Below are positions 34,848 to 42,856 of a stretch of 64,000 bases of DNA, piece after piece (positions within the stretch are counted from its first letter, which is position 1; each line of letters begins with the position of its first letter). Where the stretch lies: the NCBI GenBank assembly GCA_034679345.1, contig JAXDAY010000022.1, forward strand, positions 26,477 to 90,476. The letters are read 5' to 3'. Both the position numbers and the translations under genes were made by a program. The DNA is from JAXDAY01 sp034679345 (GTDB lineage: Bacteria; Eisenbacteria; RBG-16-71-46; CAIMUX01; VGJL01). The notes beneath the pieces are model-generated. The model had not been told where the DNA came from and searched no databases. It was given only the letters and a program-made list of their open reading frames with translations.

Positions 34848-36470
34848 ATGAGACTCCGGGTCGTCCGGGCCAGCATCCATCTTGTGGCGGCGATCGCATT
34901 CGCCGCGTGCGCGCGCTCCGCGTCCGCACCGGATCCCGCGAAGCTCGCTCCGGAGAGCCTGGATCCCGGCGATCCCGTATGGGAGGAGCTCTGGAGGCTC
35001 GAGGTGGCCGGAGACCTACCCGCGGGATTGACGGCGATGCGCTCGGCCACGCGCGGTGAAGCGGCCGCGTGGGTGGCGGCCGTCGATGTCCGATCCGTCC
35101 GGGACTCGCATTCCCTGGCCCGCGCGCGGCGGCTCCTGGCTCGCGAGCTTCGCCGGCTGGGGGCCTTCTCCCCCGAGCAGGAGACCGCGCCCGCGCTGCT
35201 GCTCCGAGGGGGCGCCTGGGGAGACTCGCTCGCGCTCGACGGGGTCCGATCGGAACTGCGCGCCGGCCCCTCGCTCGCGATCCAGGCGCGGGCCGAAGAT
35301 GGGGGGGAGAGCGATCTCGGCGATTCGACCCGTGCGGGAGTCTACGGAACGCTTGCGATCGGGCGTTCCGCCGTACTGACCGGGGAGATCTTCGTCGGCG
35401 AGCTCGAGGATGGCCGTCGCTTCGGCGATCCCCTCATCCATGGAACCGACATCCTTTACTACAGCGAACGCGTCGAGGCAGCGTTCGCGGCGCGGGAGAT
35501 CGGCGCCCGGATCGCGCGAGGCCGGCATCACTGGGGGGTAGGCCCCGGACAGAGTCTTCTCCTGGACGGGCGCGCCGCCCCACTGGGCTTCTTCGAATGG
35601 AGCTGCGATCTGCCCGCGGGGATGCGCTTTCGATCCTGGACCGGCAGCCTTGATGCCGCCGAGCAGCTCGGAATCGCCGCGCACCGACTGGAAGTGCCTC
35701 TCATGCGCGATCTGCGCGTGAGTCTCTCGGAGGCGGTGCGCTACGAAGGGGGGCCGGACCGTCTGCTCTATCTGCTCGGGCTCGTCCCGTACACGCTCGT
35801 GCAGCGGTTCGATTGGCAGGACGCGGGAGAGGGGGCGGATCGCGAGCGGCTGCGCAACAATGTCCTCGCCGATCTCGAGATCGTATGGCGGCCACGGGTG
35901 GGGCATCTGACCCATGCCGAGATCCTGGTCGACGATCTGCCGGCGGCCTCCTCCGACGCGCCGGCGCGTGTCGCGGGACGATTCGGCCATGCGATTCACT
36001 TCACGGCCGGGGGGCAGCCGTGCGATGTGAGGATCGAGGGGACGAAGGTCGGCCGCTACGTCTACAGCGTCGATTACGGTGATGGGTGCTCTTGCGATTG
36101 GATCCATCAGGACCGCTCGATCGGATATCCCGGAGGACCGGACCAGGAGCGGATCGATCTGGAGGCGGGACTCTCATGGAACCGGGAGCATCGGATGAGC
36201 CTGCGCGGGGTCTGGTCCAACGTCGGCGCGGGCCGGCTGGGCGAAGCATGGCACGGGCAGGAGACGGGCGATGATCTGACGAGTCGGGCCCTGCGCGTGT
36301 CGGGGCCGGTCACGCGGGAGCGCGGTCTGGGCGGCGTCTGGAGCTATCAGCCGCGGGACAACCTCGCGGTGGAGGTCGAAGCGATCGCCCGCTGGATCAA
36401 GGACCCGGCGGCGGGCGGCACGTACGAGCCGTCGGCGCGAGCCGAGATCCGCGCCTGGTGGAGACGCTAG
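34848..36470 (+). CDS. Wzi-like outer-membrane barrel
   Basis: 540 aa. Signal-like N terminus with a possible lipobox-like AAC near residue 21. The central block GRHHWGVGPGQSLLLDG-APLGFFEW and strand-rich remainder resemble the capsule-assembly Wzi family of 18-strand barrels that bind capsule polysaccharide at the cell surface. The N-terminal 100 residues are helical as in Wzi. No capsule biosynthesis genes are nearby, so a more general surface role is possible. I see no Shine-Dalgarno before ATG 34848; a TTAACT -10-like element ends only 7 bases upstream, so the transcript may be leaderless. Confidence 0.7.
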   Translation: MRLRVVRASIHLVAAIAFAACARSASAPDPAKLAPESLDPGDPVWEELWRLEVAGDLPAGLTAMRSATRGEAAAWVAAVDVRSVRDSHSLARARRLLARELRRLGAFSPEQETAPALLLRGGAWGDSLALDGVRSELRAGPSLAIQARAEDGGESDLGDSTRAGVYGTLAIGRSAVLTGEIFVGELEDGRRFGDPLIHGTDILYYSERVEAAFAAREIGARIARGRHHWGVGPGQSLLLDGRAAPLGFFEWSCDLPAGMRFRSWTGSLDAAEQLGIAAHRLEVPLMRDLRVSLSEAVRYEGGPDRLLYLLGLVPYTLVQRFDWQDAGEGADRERLRNNVLADLEIVWRPRVGHLTHAEILVDDLPAASSDAPARVAGRFGHAIHFTAGGQPCDVRIEGTKVGRYVYSVDYGDGCSCDWIHQDRSIGYPGGPDQERIDLEAGLSWNREHRMSLRGVWSNVGAGRLGEAWHGQETGDDLTSRALRVSGPVTRERGLGGVWSYQPRDNLAVEVEAIARWIKDPAAGGTYEPSARAEIRAWWRR

Positions 36471-36485
36471 CCGGCCCGGATCGTC

Positions 36486-37088
36486 CTATTTGGTCTCCGC
36501 GGCCGGCGGAAGGAACCGGATGCTCTTCAGGATCTGGTGAAGCGTCGGCGAGTGCTTGTTCCAGACTTCCGAGGACATCGCCTGCGCGCGAAAGAGGAGC
36601 ATCCCCGACGGCGTCTCCAGGAATGCGAGACTTCGCTCGTGTCCCTCCTCTGACGGCGGAAACCAGTAGCCGACGAGCGTGCGTCCGTCAGCGGTCTCCG
36701 TGCGGGCGCTGTCGGACGGGACGTAGCCGTAGATCTTGCCCTCCACCATCACTCCCCGCCGGGCGGCGTCGAAGCTCACGCTCTCCGCACGGGGCCGGCG
36801 CTCGATCAGGAGCCAGACCGGCAGCTCCTCGCCCATTGCCATTCCTGAGGGGTGCACGAAGCCGAGCGCTCCGTTGTCCGCAGCAAGGCGGTCGTTCGAC
36901 TCCCAACCCTGGGGGATCGTCGCCTGCAAGATCCCATCAGGCGCGGTCCAGCGCGTCGGGGGGCGCACTGCTGAGGTCGACGCGGGGCCCTGGCCATCCT
37001 GCGCGGATGCGGGCACGATCGAGGCGATCGCCCCGGCGACAAGCGCCGCGGCGGCCAAGAGATGGACGAAGTTCGATGCTCGAGTCAC
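36486..37088 (-). CDS. small exported protein of unknown function
   Basis: 200 aa. Signal peptide about residues 1-29 (SASA cleavage). The mature part has TRWTAPDGILQATIPQGW and GMLLFRAQAMSS, reminiscent of PsbP-like or lipoprotein LpqN folds, but no clear family. GTG 37088 with GGGGAGG four bases upstream is preferred. An extended -10 (37133) lies about 38 bases before the start. It converges with the Wzi-like gene. Confidence 0.7.
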   Translation of the reverse strand: MTRASNFVHLLAAAALVAGAIASIVPASAQDGQGPASTSAVRPPTRWTAPDGILQATIPQGWESNDRLAADNGALGFVHPSGMAMGEELPVWLLIERRPRAESVSFDAARRGVMVEGKIYGYVPSDSARTETADGRTLVGYWFPPSEEGHERSLAFLETPSGMLLFRAQAMSSEVWNKHSPTLHQILKSIRFLPPAAETK

Positions 37089-37132
37089 GATTCCTCCCCG
37101 GTAGAGCCGTTGGAATGTCTCGGGTCGCCCCG

Positions 37133-37141
37133 ATTCTAGCA
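37133..37141 (-). promoter_or_regulatory. extended -10 promoter of the gene at 37088
   Basis: Reverse-strand TGCTAGAAT (TG-N-TAGAAT, 5 of 6 matches). No -35 is evident. The same TGCTAnAAT form lies before the hemerythrin-like gene. Confidence 0.4.
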
Positions 37142-37360
37142 CGCTCGGCCGGCGGGCGCCCCTCCCTCCCCCTCGGAAGTCCGGCATGCGGGGCGCTGAC
37201 TGGCGGCACGGATGCCGCATCGTCTAGGTTGTGGCGCGAAGATTGGAGGTGGCGGGAGACTGATCGTCTCGTCATCTCCACCCGGAGCCTCAGACCCGGG
37301 CCATCGCCATCAGCAGTTCTCTTGGCGCCGCGCTGGCCGCATCTCCTCCTCTCCCGTCTC

Positions 37361-38512
37361 CTAGAACGCGTACTTGAGATTGTGTGTCGTCTGCCGCTCA
37401 CCCAAGGCTAAGGTCCGGATCTGCCGCCAGTAAGCCGACCACCATGGCCCGGGCAGGAGATGGCTGCGTGGAAACCTTCGCCACTCGAGCAGCTCCGGCC
37501 ACCCCAGCGGCCGATCCAGCAGACCCGCGCGCATGGCCGCCGTCGGACCGGGCTTCTTCTCCCGCTGGCTCTTGATGAAGTTGCGCCAGACGGCGAAGAT
37601 CGCCACCCGCTCGAGCGCTCCCTGCCGGCGCTTGGCGAATGCGATGGTCTCTCTGCGGTGGCCCGCTTGGCCATGGCGCAACAGCAAGTCGGTCAGATTC
37701 GCCGGGAACAGAGGGTTGGCCGTCGAACGACGGACGGTGGATGAGGTGATCTCCTGACGGATCGAGAGGCCGTCGACTTCGCGGGACAGCCTCTGGATGG
37801 CGCGCGGGTAGGCGCGGTGATCATCGGTGAGAAGTCGGATGCTGCGCCCCGGCGAGGCGAGAGGGCGCAGCAGCTCCAGGATGCCGTTTTCGACCGCCTT
37901 GGGATCGGGACGGCCGAGGGAGGCTTCCATCTCGCTGCGGCGAAGTTTCTGTGCGGCGGTCATCGCGCCCTTGCGGCGCAGGGGGCTGTCGGTGAAATGC
38001 AGGATGAGCCAGCTTTCGGATGTGACGGCGAAGTTGACGTGGAAGGGGAAGTACTGGGAGTGCTCGAAGCTTTCGAAGCCATCGACGACGAGGGCTTCCG
38101 GGATCCGAGCGCCGTCCAGGAGCTCGCGCATGGTGAGCAGGCAGAGTCGCGCCGCGCGGCTCAGCAGGCGCTGGACGGTGGAGTGGGATAAGCCGAGCAG
38201 GCGAGCCGACTGACGCAGCCCGGGTCCCTCGGTGCAGTGATGGGCGACGGCGACGAGCAGATGCCTGCGTCGCAGCCAGTAGTCGCCGCGGAAGGTGCGG
38301 GTGGAGAAGCGGCGGTGACAGGTGGAGCAACGGAATCGCTGGAAGCGGCACTGATCGCTGGGACGGAGGTAGAAGCCGTCGCGAGGAGGCCACCAGGCGG
38401 GCGAGGGGGAGTAGAAGGGGCAGTCGAGATTGGGGCAATGGGGGGGCCGGAAGCTGGTTTCCTCTGCGTCGAGGGCTGGTCGGTTCGGGTCCATGGCGGG
38501 GGATCGGGCCAC
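37361..38512 (-). CDS. transposase-like protein with zinc-ribbon N terminus
   Basis: 383 aa. Residues 26-70 hold four cysteines (CPNLDC ... CSTC) of a zinc ribbon, then a helix-turn-helix-like region (SARLLGLSHSTVQRLLSRAARL). A possible catalytic core follows with Asp in VVDGFESFEH and Asp in LLTDDHRAYPRA; the final acid is not clear. This resembles IS1/IS1595-like insertion-sequence transposases. No terminal inverted repeats or target duplications are visible at its ends (left 37300-37360, right 38513-38620), so it may be an old, domesticated or end-eroded copy. It is the only transposase-like gene in the window. Confidence 0.6.
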   Translation of the reverse strand: MARSPAMDPNRPALDAEETSFRPPHCPNLDCPFYSPSPAWWPPRDGFYLRPSDQCRFQRFRCSTCHRRFSTRTFRGDYWLRRRHLLVAVAHHCTEGPGLRQSARLLGLSHSTVQRLLSRAARLCLLTMRELLDGARIPEALVVDGFESFEHSQYFPFHVNFAVTSESWLILHFTDSPLRRKGAMTAAQKLRRSEMEASLGRPDPKAVENGILELLRPLASPGRSIRLLTDDHRAYPRAIQRLSREVDGLSIRQEITSSTVRRSTANPLFPANLTDLLLRHGQAGHRRETIAFAKRRQGALERVAIFAVWRNFIKSQREKKPGPTAAMRAGLLDRPLGWPELLEWRRFPRSHLLPGPWWSAYWRQIRTLALGERQTTHNLKYAF

Positions 38513-38619
38513 AAGGGTGCCAAACGGCTTGGGGGAGCCGGCTGTTTTGTACTCATCGCGCGGGGCTCATGCTCGGCCGAAGAGCAATCTCCTCCAATCT
38601 CCGCGCCACAACCCATCGT

Positions 38620-39531
38620 CTACCAGACGGTCTCGTAGGAGATGGCGCCCGCGTCGTCGTAGGTCTTCAGCGAGCCGTGCGAATCGCTCCAAGCGATTTC
38701 GTGGCGGAGCGTCCAGATCGACGACTCGGACAGCCATTGGTGCACGATCATCGTGCCGCTCGATCCACTGGAGTCGACCTCGGCCTCCCACTTTCCCGTC
38801 TTCTCCCACAGCCAATCGACCTGGACGATGCCCTCGTTGTCGGTGGTCCAGTCGAGCCGGGCGAAGCGGCTGGCCTCCTCGATCACTCCGTGGTGGAATC
38901 TCCACTCACCGGACGCGGGGGAGGACGAGAGGCTCCAGGACCAGCTCTGCTTGGCAACCTCCGAGCCCGGCTCGAACTCGGTGAAGATCCCTTGCTGAGC
39001 ATCGAGGTGCGCCGTCGAAAGCAAGTGCCGCCACTGGTCGTAGGTGCGGAACTCGCCGATTCCGACCTGGCAGGTGCCGCTGACGACTTCGGAGAACTGG
39101 AGCCGATCCCCGAGGAGGCAGGCTGAAACGAGCGAGGAGCAGCCCTCACCGGGCGGATCGCCACGGAGCTTCGACCAGCAATCGATCCCGGCGTGACTCC
39201 ATTCGCCCGAGTTGATCGCAGCAATCGATGTCGCGCATGTGCGCGTCGAGTACGAGATCATGTTCCACTGCGCGTTGACGATCGCGCGAGCTTCGTTCGC
39301 CGCAGAAACTCCCGCCGGAATGACAGGTTGAATCGGAACGCGAGGCGAGGGGAGCATCGGAGGCGAGTCGATTGTGGAGGATCCCGTCGGAGACTTCTCG
39401 TCGTCGCTCCCGCAGCAAGCCACGAGCAGCATGACGACGGCGATCGCCGCAGACAATTGAAGCGCCTGGATCCGCGAGGTCGGACGATTCGTGGCGCACC
39501 TCCGCGCGTGGGTCAACCCCGGCGATCCCAC
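38620..39531 (-). CDS. putative lipoprotein of unknown function
   Basis: 303 aa from the GTG at 39531. A lipobox-like VACC lies at about residues 37-40, with an unusually long N region before it, so the start could be further in. After it comes a Ser/Pro-rich linker and a domain with six or more cysteines (TCATSI, CWSKLRGD, GCSSLVSAC, TCQVGIG) and many Trp (SWSWSLSS, WEAEVDSSG). I know no matching family. It is surface-exposed if the lipobox is real. It lies next to the transposase-like gene and the dioxygenase. Confidence 0.6.
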   Translation of the reverse strand: MGSPGLTHARRCATNRPTSRIQALQLSAAIAVVMLLVACCGSDDEKSPTGSSTIDSPPMLPSPRVPIQPVIPAGVSAANEARAIVNAQWNMISYSTRTCATSIAAINSGEWSHAGIDCWSKLRGDPPGEGCSSLVSACLLGDRLQFSEVVSGTCQVGIGEFRTYDQWRHLLSTAHLDAQQGIFTEFEPGSEVAKQSWSWSLSSSPASGEWRFHHGVIEEASRFARLDWTTDNEGIVQVDWLWEKTGKWEAEVDSSGSSGTMIVHQWLSESSIWTLRHEIAWSDSHGSLKTYDDAGAISYETVW

Positions 39532-39615
39532 CCGGAAAGCCCGCTCCGAGACTAGGCTCCCAGAGTCCTGCTCGGCAAGCCCCGCGGCTTGCAGCGCGAT
39601 CGCTCGGGCGCCGGT

Positions 39616-40539
39616 CTAGCGAGTGACGACGATCCTCCCGGTCCGGCGAAATGGCGGGGCGGAGAGTCGCAAGGCGTACGAGCCGCTCCCGACGGGATGT
39701 CCGCGCTCATCGCATCCGTCCCAGACGGCCGTGTAGTACCCCGCGGCCTTTGCGCCCGAATCGAGGACCCGGATCCTGCGCCCGGTCGCGTCGAAGACGG
39801 CGAGTTCGAGGCCCGCGGCGTGAGCGAGCTGGTATCGGATCGTGGTCGATGCGCGGACCGGATTCGGGAAGCACGGGTAGAGCCGGTCTGTGGTCGGCAG
39901 GAGATCGGCCTCGTCGTCGACCTCGGATGAGGCGGTCGCGAGATTCATGTCGAAGAAGCCGTGGAGGGAGCCATCTTCGTCTTCTGTGAGCGGGATGATG
40001 CGGTGGATCGCGTCGGGATCGGACGCGAACGGATCGTCCGGGATGCGCGGGTCGCCCTCGAAGTAGAGCTGCGTGACGAGGATCGGTCCCGTGGGGGGGA
40101 CGATCCGCAGGTGGATGTGACGGCAACGGCCGACGTAGTAGCCGGGGAGGATCGTCTCATAGCCGTAAGTGCCGTCGGCGGCGGTGAGCATCTGGCCGCG
40201 GAGGTTGAAGGGATCCTCGTCGCCGCACTGCTGGACGACGCTGTAGCAGCCCTCGTCTGAGGCGTGCCATACGTCGACGATCGTGCCCTCGAGGGGTGTG
40301 GAGCAGTCGGAGGCGAAGACGCGGCCATCGATGAAGAGACGAGTCCCCGGCTCATCCGGTGACGCGAGAACGGTGCGGTAGGGAGCGTTCGCGATCCAGT
40401 ACGGTCCGAGGACGTCGTCGGTGGTGAGCTCGCACGCTCGGGCGATGCGATCGAGGCCCAGGACCGATGCGGATGCGATGAGGGCGCTCGAGAGAAAGCT
40501 CCTGCGCGACCACGTGGATCGCATGGGGTTCGTTTCCAT
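39616..40539 (-). CDS. Tat-exported intradiol ring-cleavage dioxygenase-like protein with FlgD-type tail
   Basis: 307 aa. The N terminus has a twin-arginine signal (STWSRRSFLSS, Arg12-Arg13). The core resembles catechol/protocatechuate dioxygenases: DVWHASDEGCYS with Tyr99, ILPGYYVGRCRHIHLRI with Tyr135, His141 and His143, the expected Fe(III) ligands. A C-terminal beta domain (CFPNPVRASTTIRYQL ... GRRIRVLDSG ... GSGSYALRLSA) is of the FlgD-like type found on secreted proteins of this lineage. ATG 40539 is preferred because GGAGGAG lies about 8 bases upstream. An extracellular intradiol-type enzyme with a sorting-like tail is uncommon. The substrate is not known. Confidence 0.8.
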   Translation of the reverse strand: METNPMRSTWSRRSFLSSALIASASVLGLDRIARACELTTDDVLGPYWIANAPYRTVLASPDEPGTRLFIDGRVFASDCSTPLEGTIVDVWHASDEGCYSVVQQCGDEDPFNLRGQMLTAADGTYGYETILPGYYVGRCRHIHLRIVPPTGPILVTQLYFEGDPRIPDDPFASDPDAIHRIIPLTEDEDGSLHGFFDMNLATASSEVDDEADLLPTTDRLYPCFPNPVRASTTIRYQLAHAAGLELAVFDATGRRIRVLDSGAKAAGYYTAVWDGCDERGHPVGSGSYALRLSAPPFRRTGRIVVTR

Positions 40540-40705
40540 GATCGGTCTCCTCCGGTGGCGAGGTGCGTTGCCGTACGGCGACCCAGGAGGATAGCGCGCG
40601 CCGCGCCTCAAGTGCGCAAGAGATTGGATTCACGAATGTGAGCGTTGGGCCGCTTGACTCCGGATTGATCTCACGGCGCCCCGGCCATCGCGTCGCCGAG
40701 CGGCG

Positions 40706-41068
40706 CTACTGCCCAGAGTTCTCCGCGATTCGCGCCTTGACGAGCTTTCGGACGAGCGCGGCGGGCATGGGATGATCGGGCTGGAAGCGGATGGTGCCCT
40801 TGCTCGTCGCGTACCCTGCGAGGTCGGCCTTGTGGTCGGCGACCGTGGTGCCGCTCATCGGAAAGAACGAACAGTGGCCCCTCGAAGCGCCGAAGCCGAC
40901 GAGCAGCTTCCCGCCGAGACGAAAGGCGGGGAGGCCGTAGCTGATGCACTCCACGGCCCCGGGCGCAGCCGACTGGATGGTCTTGCGTAGCTTCTCCAAC
41001 GCGGCGCGTTGGGCATCATCCCTCACTTCGGCAAGGTACGCATCGATGGTCATGGGCTTTGCCGGCAT
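40706..41068 (-). CDS. DUF1801-family protein
   Basis: 120 aa. The sequence (MTIDAYLAEVRDDAQ, ECISYGLPAFRLGGKLLVGF, SFFPMSG, TIRFQPDHPMPAALVRKLVKAR) matches the DUF1801/YdhG family, a small alpha+beta fold similar to frataxin-like iron chaperones. The function in bacteria is not established. GGAGGA lies seven bases before the ATG. It is the last of three similarly oriented small genes (DUF1697, DUF488, DUF1801) and may be part of their operon. Confidence 0.85.
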   Translation of the reverse strand: MPAKPMTIDAYLAEVRDDAQRAALEKLRKTIQSAAPGAVECISYGLPAFRLGGKLLVGFGASRGHCSFFPMSGTTVADHKADLAGYATSKGTIRFQPDHPMPAALVRKLVKARIAENSGQ

Positions 41069-41120
41069 GGATCTTCCTCCTCGGGTGCGCGGCGCAGTTG
41101 AAATCCACCTACTTCGCCCG

Positions 41121-41510
41121 CTACTTGAGGAGTTTCGCTCCTTGCTCGACCAGCAGCTCCCTCAAGATCGAGCGGTGGCAGCGGGCCTCGTTCTCGCAAT
41201 AGCAGCCGACCGAGAAGTCGGTCTGATGTGAAAACGCCGCCAAGAGCGCCAGCAGGCGGGCGGCGCCGGGCCGCTTCATTTCGGCGCGGTAACGCCGGGT
41301 GAAGCGCTTCCAGGCCGCTTCGTCGGACGCCCCGAGCGCTTCCTTGACCAGCTCCTCCGATGGCGCCAACTCGGGCAGCCACACGTCGTAGAAGTTTCGC
41401 GTCGCATACTCCGCCTTGGGTACGCCGCGCGGCGGACGGCGCACAGTCCCGAGACGCAATCCCTCGCCGGCGGCCCGAGGACTTCCCAGCCGGACGATCC
41501 GGATAGCCAT
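41121..41510 (-). CDS. DUF488-family protein
   Basis: 129 aa. It contains the DUF488 features: IRIVRLGSPR, the FYDVWLPELAPS block, and the C-terminal CYCENEARCHRSILRELL with Cys and His residues. DUF488 proteins are small and of unknown function. AAGGAGGT lies eight bases before the ATG. It is 61 bases downstream of the DUF1697 gene on the same strand. Confidence 0.86.
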   Translation of the reverse strand: MAIRIVRLGSPRAAGEGLRLGTVRRPPRGVPKAEYATRNFYDVWLPELAPSEELVKEALGASDEAAWKRFTRRYRAEMKRPGAARLLALLAAFSHQTDFSVGCYCENEARCHRSILRELLVEQGAKLLK

Positions 41511-41571
41511 GACGAGTCACCTCCTTGAACGAAGACCTTGATGCTGCGCGAGCGGGCGGACCGCGACACTC

Positions 41572-42123
41572 CTATGCGCTTCGAACCAGCTCCGCAAGCT
41601 TGCTCATCGTCGCCAGGTTCCGCATCGTTCCCGACTCGCCCACGACGCGGCCCACGGCGGCGCAGAGACGGCTCTTGATGATCCCATTCGGGCACCAGAG
41701 ATACGCCATGCGCCCCGAGAGGGCCAGAGCTTCCGGCTTCCATGTCTCACCGAGCAGAGGCCTCAGCTTCGCTACGGTCTGCGCATCTCGGAGGGCCATC
41801 AGCATCAATCGGGACGGGTTTGTGGCGAGGGAGGCGAGGGCGTTCGCCCTGACTGCCTCCACCACCTCGCTTCCAGTGAGAATCGTCACTCGCGTGGAAA
41901 CCCCGAGCCGATCCGCGATCGCCTTCTCGATCCGAGCGGAGGGATCGCGTTCGACTCTGCCCGCGACCGTGAAGACGACGTTTCCGCTGTTGAGCAGTGT
42001 GCGGACGTCGCCGAAGCCGAGATCCTCGAAGAGCCGGCGCAGGTCCGCCATGGCGATGCGTTTCGCGGTCCCGACGTTGACTCCACGAAGCAGCGCGACG
42101 CGCCGCTGCTCCCTCACGATCAT
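41572..42123 (-). CDS. DUF1697-family protein
   Basis: 183 aa. Begins RRVALLRGVNVGTAKRIAMADLRRL and continues with GFGDVRTLLNSGNVVF, the DUF1697 signature, with conserved TSKLAELV-like end (ATMSKLAELV). The function is unknown. ATG 42123 has GGAGG five bases upstream; a longer start at 42189 adds an unconserved 22-residue piece. First gene of the DUF1697/DUF488/DUF1801 run. Confidence 0.88.
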   Translation of the reverse strand: MIVREQRRVALLRGVNVGTAKRIAMADLRRLFEDLGFGDVRTLLNSGNVVFTVAGRVERDPSARIEKAIADRLGVSTRVTILTGSEVVEAVRANALASLATNPSRLMLMALRDAQTVAKLRPLLGETWKPEALALSGRMAYLWCPNGIIKSRLCAAVGRVVGESGTMRNLATMSKLAELVRSA

Positions 42124-42369
42124 CCATTCCTCCTCGAGCGCGGCGGCAGCGGCGGACGACGGGCCGCCCGGAACGGTGACGATTCCCATCGAGTGACGCT
42201 CAGGATAGCCAGCAGGCGTATCCTTGACAAGCCGGGCCGGGCGAGGTGAGGGTCCTGGGCGATTGACTCGGGCGCGCTGCCAGCGCGCCGCTAGCGAGCC
42301 GTCAGCGAGTCGTCGCCCGAACGGTGGAGGCTTCGTGCCACGAGGCGAGAGATCGAGAGGGGGCATTCC

Positions 42370-42762
42370 TTGAGACTCCCCGACCTTCGACTTCAGTCGT
42401 CCGACGGATCGGGCGTCTCCCTCCTCGAAGTCGTCTCCCGGCGCTCGGCGACCCTGCTCATCCTGCTGCGGCACTTCGGCTGACTCTTCTGCCGCGAGGC
42501 CCCCGCCGTTCCGCGCGGAGGGCTATGGCGGCTCGCCGGCCCCGAGGTCCTCGCCGCGGTGGTCCGCGCGCTCTTCGCGGGCCACTTCCAGGCGCGCGCC
42601 GAGGCCGACCCCCACCAGCTGGGCGGCGCGTTCGTTGTCGATCGCCATGGCGAGGTCCGCTTCCGCCGCATCCAGCGTCACGCGGGCGATCCGCTCCCGC
42701 AAAGTTGGGTCGAGCGCTCGATTCGAAGCGTCGCTCGATCGGGTCACTCTCTGCCTTCGTGA
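42370..42762 (+). pseudogene. broken AhpC/TSA (Prx-like2) gene with in-frame TGA at the redox Cys
   Basis: One frame reads, from a TTG preceded by GAGAGGGGG (42370), a Prx-like2/AhpC-TSA N terminus (LPDLRLQSSDGSG, then LLILLRHFG), a TGA codon at 42481, LFCREAP, and then the family's C terminus (GLWRLAGPEVLAAVVRALFAGH, DPHQLGGAFVVDRHGEVRF, RHAGDPLP) to a second TGA at 42760. The first TGA occupies the place of the first Cys of FGCxFCRE. About 50-60 residues of the thioredoxin fold between CRE and GLWRL are missing in frame. I infer a degraded gene. The alternative, a selenoprotein read through UGA, is discussed as a finding. Confidence 0.6.
42499..42523 (+). other. SECIS-like hairpin after the in-frame TGA
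   Basis: Fifteen bases after TGA 42481 a hairpin begins: GCCC-CCGC pairs with GCGG-GGGC (one bulged A) around an eight-base loop CGTTCCGC whose second base is G. Loop distance (about 23 bases) falls in the range described for bacterial SECIS elements. GC-rich DNA forms such stems by chance. Confidence 0.2.
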
Positions 42763-42856
42763 TCCCTCCGCGCTCTCGGATTCGGTATGATGGATTGGCC
42801 CGTCGTGGGCCGCTCGCGGGGCTTGCTCTCCTCAACCTGGAACGAGAGGTGGAACG

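Noticed and set aside
37300..38640. Possible IS ends around the transposase-like gene
   Set aside because: I compared the flanks for inverted repeats and target duplications and found no convincing pair.
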